A DNA stretch of 64,000 bases from Streptomyces sp. NBC_00663 (GTDB lineage: Bacteria; Actinomycetota; Actinomycetes; Streptomycetales; Streptomycetaceae), in contig NZ_CP109027.1 in NCBI RefSeq assembly GCF_036226885.1, positions 7,688,001-7,752,000 on the forward strand, given 5' to 3'. Positions 16,283-25,000 of this stretch are shown here, in pieces. The notes beneath the pieces are model-generated. The model was not told the origin of the DNA and ran no database searches. It saw nothing but the letters and a program-made list of their open reading frames with translations. Position 1 is the first letter of the stretch. Each line of letters opens with the position of its first letter. Both the position numbers and the translations under genes were made by a program.

Positions 16283-17335
16283 CCCGGACGGTGTCTCTCC
16301 CTGTGGCGCCACCGGCTCGCTCGGAGTCGCGGTCACATCGGGCGCTACGACGGTGAAGGCGCCCTCCGCCCGCACCTCGACGCCGCCGAACTGAACGGCC
16401 ACGTCGACCTTCCTCGGCAGTCCGCCCGGGTCGAGCGTCGGCACCACCACGTCCAGCACCACCCGGTCACCCGCCTCAGAGCCGAGCACCGGCGGCCCGT
16501 CCGGCAGCCGCCCGTCGATCAGTACCCGCCCGTTCCGCGGCAGTTCGGCGGGGTCGAAGTAGACGCCGGTCAGCTCGACGGCGACGGTCTCGCCGGACCG
16601 CGCCTCGCCGTCACCGCCCGGGTCGACACCGGCCAGTCGATAGGCGCAGGCGGGTGTGGCGCCGGAGGAGGCCCCGAGCCGCACGGTCGCGGCGGGGTGC
16701 CGCCGGTGGAAGTCCAGCAGCCCGCCGAGGACGGCGTACGCGGCACGCCCCTTGCAGGTGTCCGCCCGCCCGGCGAGGGCGGTGTACTCCTCGGCCGCCG
16801 TCTCCCAGCCGCCGCCGCTCTTGCCCTGCACGGAAAGACAGGCGGAGGCCAGCCCGCGCAGCAGCCGCCACTCGGGATCCGTCGACGCGGCCGGGATGCC
16901 GTCGAGGACGGTCCCGCACTCGGCGGGGGCGCGGAGCCGGTCGTAGGCGCTGGACGGGTCCGAAGTGCCGTCGGTGTCGGGCGAGTTGGGGCCGGGTGGT
17001 AGCCACGGAGGGCTCTGGAGAAGCCGGTCGCCCGGCGAAGGCGAAGGCGAAGGAGTGGGGGAGGGGCTGGTACTTCCGACCCCGCGTGGGCTGTCGGTGA
17101 CGTGCGGGGTGTCCGCGTGGCCGTCGGGTGACGGGCGGGCCGGCGGGGGAGAGGGCGGGGGTGCGACCCCGCGTCCCGCGGGGGCGTCGCTCGACGGACC
17201 GGCGGTGACGACCCTGCCGCCTCCGTTTCCCTTGTCCGGCGTGTCCCTCCCGTCCCCGGTGAAGGCCGCGGCGGCCACCGCCACCGCTCCCGCGACGAGC
17301 AGCCCCGAGACACGCACCCCCAGGGAAACCGCCAT
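15989..17335 (-). CDS. secreted Pro/Ser-rich hypothetical protein with an antisense C-terminal extension
   Basis: The 448-residue reading has an N-terminal membrane/signal segment (VSGLLVAGAVAVAAAAFTG), a long Pro/Ser/Thr-rich linker (SPSPTPSPSPSPG), a helical middle with two pairs of Cys (ECGTVLDG, ACLSVQ, DTCKG, ACAYRL) and a beta-rich domain ending near FTVVAPDV. The last 98 residues lie opposite the 3' half of the cytochrome b gene in a codon-aligned frame and look like antisense translation, not a domain. The natural stop was probably lost near a 16-base direct repeat at 16264-16312. I do not recognise the family; it resembles streptomycete extracytoplasmic proteins linked to a membrane anchor. 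Confidence 0.6.
   Translation of the reverse strand: MAVSLGVRVSGLLVAGAVAVAAAAFTGDGRDTPDKGNGGGRVVTAGPSSDAPAGRGVAPPPSPPPARPSPDGHADTPHVTDSPRGVGSTSPSPTPSPSPSPGDRLLQSPPWLPPGPNSPDTDGTSDPSSAYDRLRAPAECGTVLDGIPAASTDPEWRLLRGLASACLSVQGKSGGGWETAAEEYTALAGRADTCKGRAAYAVLGGLLDFHRRHPAATVRLGASSGATPACAYRLAGVDPGGDGEARSGETVAVELTGVYFDPAELPRNGRVLIDGRLPDGPPVLGSEAGDRVVLDVVVPTLDPGGLPRKVDVAVQFGGVEVRAEGAFTVVAPDVTATPSEPVAPQGETPSGSVAPQGVLSLGPLLADQARAQAAAGLRVAEGHADVAREDDADGQGQPVVDEGRAGAPLDRGEVGEPHQQARAEHDQGGAGDPGGVDLLPGVELARGA
16264..16312. repeat. 16-bp direct repeat at the convergent gene junction
   Basis: CTCCCTGTGGCGCCAC occurs at 16264-16279 (last codons of the cytochrome b gene) and again at 16297-16312, 33 bases further. 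The second copy lies inside the 3' part of the minus-strand gene and encodes a repeated VAPQG there. It looks like a local duplication. Confidence 0.8.
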
Positions 17336-17354
17336 GACGCCCCCCGACGACGGT

Positions 17355-17383
17355 AGGCCCCTGGGGTCAGAACCCAGGGGCCT
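17355..17383 (-). terminator. terminator of the gluconate operon
   Basis: A perfect 11-base stem (AGGCCCCTGGG / CCCAGGGGCCT) with a 7-base loop lies 58 bases beyond the gntP stop and 20 bases before the next minus-strand gene. Confidence 0.7.
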
Positions 17384-17440
17384 CCCATCATCGGGCCACC
17401 GGCGGCCGCTACGGAAGCCGGTGACGGGGACCTCGTACCG

Positions 17441-18838
17441 CTAGATGATCAGCGAGAGCAGCAGGACCAGACCGCCCGCGACCACCGAGATGATCGTCTC
17501 CATGACGGACCAGGTCTTGAGGGTCTGCCCGACGCTCAGGCCGAAGTACTCCTTCACCAGCCAGAAGCCGGCGTCGTTGACATGGCTGAAGAAGAGCGAG
17601 CCGGCACCGATGGCGAGGACGAGCAGGGCCGTGTGGGTCGTCGACATGTCGGCGGCCAGCGGGGCGACCAGACCGGCCGCGGAGACCGTGGCCACCGTCG
17701 CCGAACCGGTCGCGAGACGGATCGCGACGGCGATGAGCCAGGCCAGCAGCAGGGCCGGGATCGACCAGTCCTTGGAGATGTCGAGGATCATCGCGCCCAC
17801 GCCGGTGTCGATCAGCGTCTGCTTGAAGCCGCCGCCCGCGCCGACGATGAGGAGGATGCCCGCGATGGGCGCGAGCCCCTTCTCCACCAGCGGCGTAAGG
17901 CGGTCCCGGCCGAACCCGGCGGGGCGCAGCAGCGTGAAGATGCCGAGGATGACCGAGGCGAGCAAGGCGATCAGCGGGGAACCGATGACGTCGAAGACCC
18001 GCTGCGTGGTGTTCTCGGGGTCGTCGATGACGATGTCGACGAGCGCCTTGGAGAGCATCAGCACGACCGGCAGAAGGATCGTCGTCAGCGTGGCGCCGAA
18101 GCCGGGACGCTTCTCCAGGTCCTCCGAGGGGCGCTGCGGAATCATCTTGTCCGGGGCCGGGACGTCCACCCAGCGGGCCGCGTACCGGGAGAACAGCGGT
18201 CCGGCGATGATCACCGTGGGGATCGCGACGAGGACGCCGAGCGCCAGCGTGACACCCAGGTTCGCCTGGACCGCGTCGATCGCGACCAGCGGGCCGGGGT
18301 GCGGCGGGACCAGGCCGTGCATCACGGACAGACCGGCGAGGGCCGGGATGCCGATGCGCATGAGCGAGTAGTTGCCGCGCTTGGCGACCATCAGCACGAC
18401 CGGGATCAGCAGGACGACGCCGACCTCGAAGAACAGCGGCAGACCGATCACCGAGGCGATGAGCACCATGGCCCAGGGCATCGACCGGCCGCCCGCCTTG
18501 GCGAGGATCGTGTCGACGATCTGGTCGGCGCCCCCGGAGTCGGCGAGCATCTTGCCGAGGATCGCGCCCAGCGCGATCAGCACGCCCACGCCGGCCACGG
18601 TGGTGCCGAGACCGGTGGTGAAACTGGCGATGGCCTTGTCGAGGGGCGCTCCGGCGAACGCGCCGAGCGCCAGCGACCCGATGGTCAGCGACAGGAACGC
18701 GTGGAGCTTGAACTGGGTGATGAGCAGGACGATGACGGCGATGCCCGCCAGGACGGCGATGCCCAGCTGAGCGTGACCGGCCGAGGTGATGGGCTCGACG
18801 GGGTCCGCTGCCAGCAACTCGACGCTGAGTCTGGTCAC
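17441..18838 (-). CDS. gntP: gluconate permease, GntP family
   Basis: This 465-residue protein has 12-14 membrane segments and is a typical GntP-family gluconate:H+ symporter. It carries the family blocks HGLVPPHPGPLVAID, GGADQIVDTILAKAGG, GAGGGFKQTLIDTGVG and FFSHVNDAGFW. Start is GTG at 18838. It lies 48 bases downstream of gluconokinase and is followed by a strong hairpin, so gntK-gntP form one unit, divergent from gntR. Confidence 0.92.
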   Translation of the reverse strand: MTRLSVELLAADPVEPITSAGHAQLGIAVLAGIAVIVLLITQFKLHAFLSLTIGSLALGAFAGAPLDKAIASFTTGLGTTVAGVGVLIALGAILGKMLADSGGADQIVDTILAKAGGRSMPWAMVLIASVIGLPLFFEVGVVLLIPVVLMVAKRGNYSLMRIGIPALAGLSVMHGLVPPHPGPLVAIDAVQANLGVTLALGVLVAIPTVIIAGPLFSRYAARWVDVPAPDKMIPQRPSEDLEKRPGFGATLTTILLPVVLMLSKALVDIVIDDPENTTQRVFDVIGSPLIALLASVILGIFTLLRPAGFGRDRLTPLVEKGLAPIAGILLIVGAGGGFKQTLIDTGVGAMILDISKDWSIPALLLAWLIAVAIRLATGSATVATVSAAGLVAPLAADMSTTHTALLVLAIGAGSLFFSHVNDAGFWLVKEYFGLSVGQTLKTWSVMETIISVVAGGLVLLLSLII

Positions 18839-18886
18839 GGGGGTTTCCCTTGCAGGTACGGAGACGGGGGAGAGGGCTGCGGGGGG

Positions 18887-19393
18887 TTACGGGAGTTCGG
18901 TCAGGGCCTTCGCGGCCCGTGCGGTGATCTCCTCGGGGCTGCCGGTGACGTCCACCGCGACACCCGTCTCGTCGCCCTCCAGCGGCTGGAGGGTGGCGAA
19001 CTGGGAGTCGAGCAGCGCGGTCGGCATGAAGTGCCCCTGCCGATGCGACATCCGGTCCTCGATGAGGGCGCGGTCGCCCGCGAGGTGCACGAAGACGAGC
19101 CCGGGAGCGGCGACGCGGAGCCGGTCGCGGTACGACCGCTTCAGCGCCGAGCAGCTGACCACCCCGCCGAGCCCCGCCCGCCCGTGCGCCCAGTTGCCGA
19201 TGGCGTCCAGCCATGGCCACCGGTCGTCGTCGGTGAGCGGGGTGCCGGCCGTCATCTTGGCGATGTTGGCCGGCGGGTGGAAGTCGTCGCCCTCGGCGTA
19301 CGGGACGCCGAGCCGGGCGGCGAGCAGGGGACCGATGGTGGTCTTGCCGGTGCCCGCGACGCCCATGACCACGACGACATGGGGGGTGTTCAT
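18887..19393 (-). CDS. gntK: gluconokinase
   Basis: This 168-residue P-loop kinase phosphorylates gluconate to 6-phosphogluconate. The Walker A motif GVAGTGKTTIG opens the protein; GDDFHPPANIAKMTAGTPLTDDDRWPWL is split here by function into the substrate-binding GDDFHP part and the conserved TPLTDDDRWPWL part. GHFMPTALLDSQFATLQPLE is characteristic of GntK. It is the first gene of the gntK-gntP unit, next to the divergent regulator gene gntR. Confidence 0.93.
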   Translation of the reverse strand: MNTPHVVVVMGVAGTGKTTIGPLLAARLGVPYAEGDDFHPPANIAKMTAGTPLTDDDRWPWLDAIGNWAHGRAGLGGVVSCSALKRSYRDRLRVAAPGLVFVHLAGDRALIEDRMSHRQGHFMPTALLDSQFATLQPLEGDETGVAVDVTGSPEEITARAAKALTELP

Positions 19394-19450
19394 CGCTGCC
19401 TACCTGTCTTCGTTGACGTGATGTCGACGCAACTGAAACTCATTAGGTAC

Positions 19451-19494
19451 GACGAATCAAGAGTCTGTGACGAATAAGTCTGACTTTTTGAGTC
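19451..19494. promoter_or_regulatory. candidate GntR operator region
   Basis: This AT-richer stretch between gntK and gntR contains an approximate direct repeat (GACGAATCAAGAGTCTG and GACGAATAAGTCTGAC) followed by the dyad GACT-TTTTG-AGTC at 19482-19494. The location, between the divergent promoters, fits an operator for the gntR product. Confidence 0.45.
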
Positions 19495-19520
19495 CGTGAT
19501 CCGCCGCGTACGCTGAGTGC

Positions 19521-20222
19521 ATGAGCACACCGGGCCGGGGTCTGCACGGCCAAGTACTGGACACCCTCGGCCCCGCGATCACCGCGGGTGAGTACCCGCC
19601 GGGCAGCGTTCTGCGCACGGACGAACTGGCCAAGGAGTTCGAGGTCTCCCGCTCGGTGATGCGGGAAGCGGTCCGCGTCCTGGAGTCCATGCACCTGGTC
19701 GAGTCCCGCCGCCGGGTGGGCGTGACGGTCCGCGCCAAGTGCGAGTGGAACGTGTACGACCCGCAGGTCATCCGCTGGCGCCTGGCCGGCACCGACCGCC
19801 CCCAGCAGCTGCGCTCGCTGACGGTCCTGCGCTCGGCGATCGAACCGGTCGCGGCGGGCCTGGCGGCGAAACACGCCACGGCGGAACAGTGCGCGGAACT
19901 CACCGAGTCCGCCCTGGGCATGGTCGCCCACTCACGCGGCCACCAGCTGGAGGGCTATCTGCTCCACGACATGGTCTTCCACCGGGTGATCCTCGCGGCC
20001 TCGGGCAACGAGATGTTCGCCCGCCTCGGCGATGTCGTCGCGGAGGTCCTGGCCGGCCGCACCCACCACGAGGTCATGTTCGAGGACCCCGACCCGGCCG
20101 CGGTCACCCTGCACGTCCAGGTCGCGGAGGCGGTCCGGGAGGGCGACGCGGTCCGCGCGGAGACCCTGACCCGCGAGATCACGGTGGGCGCGCTCCAGGA
20201 ACTGGACATCCTGGCGCCGTAG
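19521..20222 (+). CDS. gntR: GntR/FadR-family regulator of gluconate genes
   Basis: This 233-residue protein has a winged helix at about residues 8-75 (GEYPPGSVLRTDELAKEFEV, SRSVMREAVRVLESMHLVES) and a C-terminal FCD ligand domain with metal-binding His positions (FHRVILAASGN, HHEVMFED). Position directly divergent from gntK-gntP makes it the gluconate repressor. ATG at 19521; no strong ribosome site upstream. It converges closely on the YchJ-like gene, six bases between stops. Confidence 0.88.
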   Translation: MSTPGRGLHGQVLDTLGPAITAGEYPPGSVLRTDELAKEFEVSRSVMREAVRVLESMHLVESRRRVGVTVRAKCEWNVYDPQVIRWRLAGTDRPQQLRSLTVLRSAIEPVAAGLAAKHATAEQCAELTESALGMVAHSRGHQLEGYLLHDMVFHRVILAASGNEMFARLGDVVAEVLAGRTHHEVMFEDPDPAAVTLHVQVAEAVREGDAVRAETLTREITVGALQELDILAP

Positions 20223-20228
20223 CAGGCG

Positions 20229-20603
20229 TTACGCGGGGAACTCCCCGTCGACGTACACCCAGGCCCCGTCCACCCGCTCGAACCGACTGCGCTCGTGCAG
20301 CGAGCCCCCGGCGTACGAGGCCCGGAACTCCACGGTCCCGGTGCGGTGGAACGCGGACCCGTCGCCCGTGCCCAGAATCTCCAGCCCCGTCCACCGCGTC
20401 CCGGGATCGAGATCGAGCCGCGCGGGCCGCGTCCGCGGATGCCAGGTCCGCAGCAGATACCCCGCGTCCAGCCGCACGAAGGCGCAGTACCGGGACCGCA
20501 TGAGCGCCTCGGCGGTCGGCGCGGCGGCGGCACCGGAGTGATAGCGCCCGCAGCACTCGTCGTAGGACCGGGGCAGGCCACAGGGGCAGGTGCGCGCGTT
20601 CAT
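20229..20603 (-). CDS. YchJ-family (UPF0225) SEC-C zinc protein
   Basis: This 124-residue protein starts with a SEC-C-like zinc motif (CPCGLPRSYDECCGRYH) and continues with an NTF2-like fold (LMRSRYCAFVRLDAGYLLRTWHP, then FRASYAGGSLHERSRF). This is the YchJ/UPF0225 family; its function is unknown. ATG at 20603 is chosen; another ATG lies three codons upstream. It is the last gene on the minus strand before gntR and follows the M1 peptidase gene by 12 bases. Confidence 0.85.
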   Translation of the reverse strand: MNARTCPCGLPRSYDECCGRYHSGAAAAPTAEALMRSRYCAFVRLDAGYLLRTWHPRTRPARLDLDPGTRWTGLEILGTGDGSAFHRTGTVEFRASYAGGSLHERSRFERVDGAWVYVDGEFPA

Positions 20604-20615
20604 GGCACCCATTCT

Positions 20616-22040
20616 CTAGCCGGCCGCCCGGGTCTCCGGCATCGGCAGCGGAGGCAGCTCCGCCCCGAACACCCACGCGTCGAACACGTCGTCCAGCGGC
20701 TCGGGCGCGAACCGGGCCGCATGCGCGGTGAACGCCGTGGTCGTCACCGCACCACCCCGGTGCAGCCCCGCCCAGCCCCGCAGCATCCGGAAGAAGGGCT
20801 CGTCGCCCATCGCGCAGCGCACCGCGTGCAGGGTCAGCCCGCCGCGCTCGTAGAGCCGGTCGTCGAACATCGACTTACGGCCCGGGTCGGCCAGCCGCAG
20901 ATCCTGCGGCAGCCCCGACAGCAACCGGTGCGCGGCGGCGGCGAGTTGCTGGGCGGAACGGCCGCCCGAGCGCTCCGACCACAGCCACTCCGCGTACTTC
21001 GCGAACCCCTCGTTGAGCCAGATGTGCCGCCAGTCGGCGATCGAGACACTGTTCCCGAACCACTGGTGCGCCAGCTCATGGGCGACCAGCCGCTCCGAAC
21101 CCCGCGCCCCGTCCACATGGTTGGCGCCGAAGAGCGACAACCCCTGTGCCTCCACGGGCACATCGAGCTCCTCCTCCGTCACCACCACCGCGTACTCGTC
21201 GAACGGGTACGGGCCGAACAGCTCCTGGAAGAGGTCCATCATCTGCGGCTGGCGCGCGAAGTCCCGGGAGAACTCGGGAAGCAGCTGCGCCGGGATGTGC
21301 CCGTGCTGCGGCACCCCGCCGGGCCCCGGATCACCCAGCAGCACCGTCTGGTACTTGCCGATCGCCAGCCCTACCAGATAACTCGACGTCGGCGCCGACT
21401 GCTCGTACACCCAGGTCGTCGTGGAGGCACGGGTCGTCCGGGTCAGCAGTCTGCCGCCCGCGACCACCGCGTACGCCGACGGCGACGTGATCGAGATCTG
21501 GTACGACGCCTTGTCCGCCGGGCGGTCGTTGCACGGATACCAGGACGGCGCCCCGATCGGCTGGCTCGCCACCAGCGCCCCGTCCTCCAGCTCCTCCCAA
21601 CCCAGGCCGCCCCACGGGCTGTTGACCGGCTTGGGATTGCCCGACCAGTGCACCTCGACGGTGAAGGCGGCCCCCGGGCGGACAGGCTTCGCGGGGCGGA
21701 CCCGCAGCTTGCCGCCGCGGTGCGAGTAGTGCGGCTGCCGCCCGTCCACCCGCACCCGCCCGATCCTGAAGTCGGCAAGATTGAGCACGAACTCGGTGAG
21801 CGGCGAGCGGCCCGCTATGGCGTTGATCCGGGCCGTGCCGGACAGCCGGTTCGGGCCCGGACGGTAGTCCAGCGCGAGCTCGTACCGGTGCACCCGGTAG
21901 CGCGCGTCACCGTTGTCCGGGAAGTACGGGTCGGACCCCGCCGCCTGCTGAACCGCCACTGCCTCTTCTGCTCCCTGCGCCGTACTGCCACTCAGAGTGT
22001 CGCCCACGGGCTCTGAGCGGCCCGCGCTCAGGGACGCCAT
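20616..22040 (-). CDS. M1-family zinc metallopeptidase
   Basis: This 474-residue protein contains the gluzincin motif HELAHQWFG with Glu322 as general base (zinc ligands His321, His325 and Glu344 in WLNEGFAKY). The usual GAMEN exopeptidase motif is changed to VEAQGL. It has the N-terminal beta domain and catalytic domain but not the long C-terminal helical domain of PepN. The N-terminus is not a clear signal peptide. ATG at 22040 overlaps the last 13 bases of the Pls-like synthetase gene, so the two are probably coupled. A poly-epsilon-lysine-degrading aminopeptidase is known beside or with Pls systems; a matching self-protection or processing role here is inferred. Confidence 0.85.
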   Translation of the reverse strand: MASLSAGRSEPVGDTLSGSTAQGAEEAVAVQQAAGSDPYFPDNGDARYRVHRYELALDYRPGPNRLSGTARINAIAGRSPLTEFVLNLADFRIGRVRVDGRQPHYSHRGGKLRVRPAKPVRPGAAFTVEVHWSGNPKPVNSPWGGLGWEELEDGALVASQPIGAPSWYPCNDRPADKASYQISITSPSAYAVVAGGRLLTRTTRASTTTWVYEQSAPTSSYLVGLAIGKYQTVLLGDPGPGGVPQHGHIPAQLLPEFSRDFARQPQMMDLFQELFGPYPFDEYAVVVTEEELDVPVEAQGLSLFGANHVDGARGSERLVAHELAHQWFGNSVSIADWRHIWLNEGFAKYAEWLWSERSGGRSAQQLAAAAHRLLSGLPQDLRLADPGRKSMFDDRLYERGGLTLHAVRCAMGDEPFFRMLRGWAGLHRGGAVTTTAFTAHAARFAPEPLDDVFDAWVFGAELPPLPMPETRAAG

Positions 22041-25000
22041 GCCTCGATCGGATTGCCGAGCCAACGGGTGTCGTCCGGCACGGACTCCGCGGCCATGACG
22101 AGCGACGCGGGACCCAGGGTCGTACGGGCCCCGATCGTGCTGCCGGGCAGCACGATCCCGCCAGGACCCAGCGTCGCGCCCTCACGGAGGACCACAGTAT
22201 CCGTCCGCAAGATCCGGTCGTGGAAGAGGTGCGTCTGGAGCACACAGCCCCGGTTCACCGTCACCGCGTCCTCCAGCGTCACCAGATCCGTCTCCGGCAG
22301 CCAGTAGCTCTCCAACCAGACACCTTTGCCGACCCGCGCCCCGAGCCCCCGCAGCCACGCCGTCATCAACGGCGTACCCGGCACCGAACCCGCCAGCCAC
22401 GGCACCGCCACGACCTCGACGAACGTGTCCGCCAGCTCGTTGCGCCACACGAAGGAACTCCACAGCGGATGCTCCCCGCTGCGATGCCGCCCCACGAGCA
22501 GCCACTTCGCCGCCATCGACACCAGCCCCGCCGCCGCACCGGCGGCGAGCAGGACGACTCCGGCGAGCAGCCAGGCCCACGGTCCCAGCACGCTCAGCGC
22601 GGCGATCGTCAGCACGGCCAGCCCGGCCGAGCAGAACACGGGCACGATCCGGCACAGCTCCACCAGCCCGCGCGCCCACAACAGCCGGGCCGAGGGCTCG
22701 TAGGTCCGGCTCTGGTCGCTGTCGGCCGCGCTGCGCGGCAGCTTCACCGGCGGCAGCCCCAGATACGACGTGCCCTTCTTCGCCTTCTTCGGCGTCGCCG
22801 ACAGCACCCCGACCAGCCCGCCGTCCGGCACGGTCCGCCCCGGCCCGGTCATCCCGGAGTTCCCGAGGAACGCCCGCCGCCCGATCTCCGCCCGCCCGAT
22901 CCTGACCCAGCCGCCACCCAGCTCGTACGGCGCGGTCAGCGTGTCGTCGGCCAGGAACGCGCCCTCACCGACCGTCGTCAGACTCGGCAGCGCCAGCACG
23001 GTCGACACCTCGGCACCCCGCCCGATCCGCATCCCGAGCAGCCGCAGCCACACCGGCGTGACCAGCCCGGCGTACAGCGGGAACAGCATCTCGCGCGAGC
23101 GGTCCATCAGCTGCGTGACCGTCCACGCCTGCCATCCGACCCGGCTGTGCGTCGGATACGTCCCCTCCCGCAACCCCAGGCTCAGCAGTCGTACGGCGAC
23201 CAGGAGCACCAGCGCGTACGCGAGCCCGAAGGCGAGAGTGGCCGGGACGAGGGCGAGGAACGCACCCGACAAAGGAGCGTCCCCGGCGATGAAGGGCCGG
23301 GCCGCCAGGAACGCGGCGCCGCCCGCCAGCGCGGGAAGCAGGCTGAGCGCGAGACCGGTGACGCCGTACATCACCCGCCAGTACGTGCCCCGCACCGGCC
23401 GTTCCTTCGGCCAGTTGCGCTTGGCCTTGCCGAGCTTGACCGCGGGCGCGCCCGCCCAGCGCTGACCGGTCGGGATCTGCCCGCTGACCGCGGACCCCGG
23501 CGCCACCTCGGCCCGCTTACCGACCCGGGAGCCCGGGAACAGGATGCTGCGCGTGCCGATGACGGCGTGCCCGCCCACCCTGACCGGGCCGATCTCCAGC
23601 CGGTCGCCGTCCAGCCACCAGCCGGACAGGTCCACCTCGGACTCCACCGCGGCGCCGCGGCCCAGCTTGAGCATGCCGGTGACCGGCGGCAGCGAGTGCA
23701 GGTCCACGTCCGGGCCGATCCTGGCGCCCAGCGCCCGCGCGTACCGCTCCAGCCACGAGCCGGTCAGCGAGGTCGCCCCGGTGTACTCGGCGAGCCGCTC
23801 GGCGGTCCACAGCCGCAGGTGGACGCTTCCTCCGCGCTTGTAGCGGCCGGGCCGGACGCCTCGCAGCAGCAGCCGGGCCCCGCCCGCGGCGATCGCGAGC
23901 CGTCCGGGCGGGCTGTACAGCAGCAGGGCACCGGCCCCGACCAGCCACCAGGAGGCGGACGGCAGCCAGCCGTAGGCAGGCAGGAGGTTCCCGAGGGCAG
24001 CCAGCGGCACCATCCAGCGCAGACCCAGCAGGGTGAACAGGGGGAGCAGAACGAGGAGTTGGATCACCTGGGCGCCGAGCGGCACCGGCGCGATCACCCG
24101 CGCGGCCCCGTCGTCCTGCGCGGACTCCTCCAGGTGGCGGGCCAGCTTCCGCAGGGTGGGCTGCTGGTAGATGTCGAGGACGGCCGCGCTCGGGTAGCGG
24201 GTGCGCAGCCGGGTGGTCAGCTGGGCGGCGGCCAGGCTGGAGCCGCCTATGGCGAAGAAGTCGTCGCGGGCAGTGGCGACCGGCATCCCGAGGACCTCGG
24301 CCCACTGCTCGGCGAGCCAGGCCTCGGTGCCGTACAACTGCTCCTTGGGACCGCCTGTTTCGAGCCCTTCCAGGGGCCAGGGCAGCGCGTCGCGGTCCAC
24401 CTTGCCGGAGGTCCGCGTCGGCAGCTCGTCGACCGGCGCGAGCAACGGCACCAGCGCGGCGGGCAGTTCGGCACGCAGCTTCTTCACGGCCGCCGCCTGG
24501 TCCCAGCCGTCCTGCGTGACGACATAGCCGACCAGCAGCTGATTGCCGCCGCGTGCGGTCCGTACGGCGGCCGCGGCTCCGGCGACACCCGGCAACGCCT
24601 GGAGCGCGGCGTCGACTTCACCGAGCTCGATCCGTCGCCCGCCGAGCTTGATCTGCTCGTCGGCCCGCCCGAGGAAGACGAGCCCCTCGGGCTCCGCCTG
24701 CACCAGGTCCCCGCTGCGGTACGCGCGTTCCCAGCCCAGCGACTCCAGCGGAGCGTACTTCTCCGCGTCCTTCTCGGCGTCCAGATAGCGCGCCAGCCCG
24801 ACCCCGCCGATCACCAACTGCCCACTGGCGCCCATGGGTACGGGCTCGCCGGCCTCGTCGACGACCGCCAACTCCCAGCCGCGCAACGGCAGTCCGATCC
24901 GGATCGGCTCCTCGCCGGTCATCAGCGCGGCGCAGGCCACGACGGTCGCCTCGGTCGGCCCGTAGGTGTTCCACACCTCGCGCCCCTCGGTCACCAGCCG

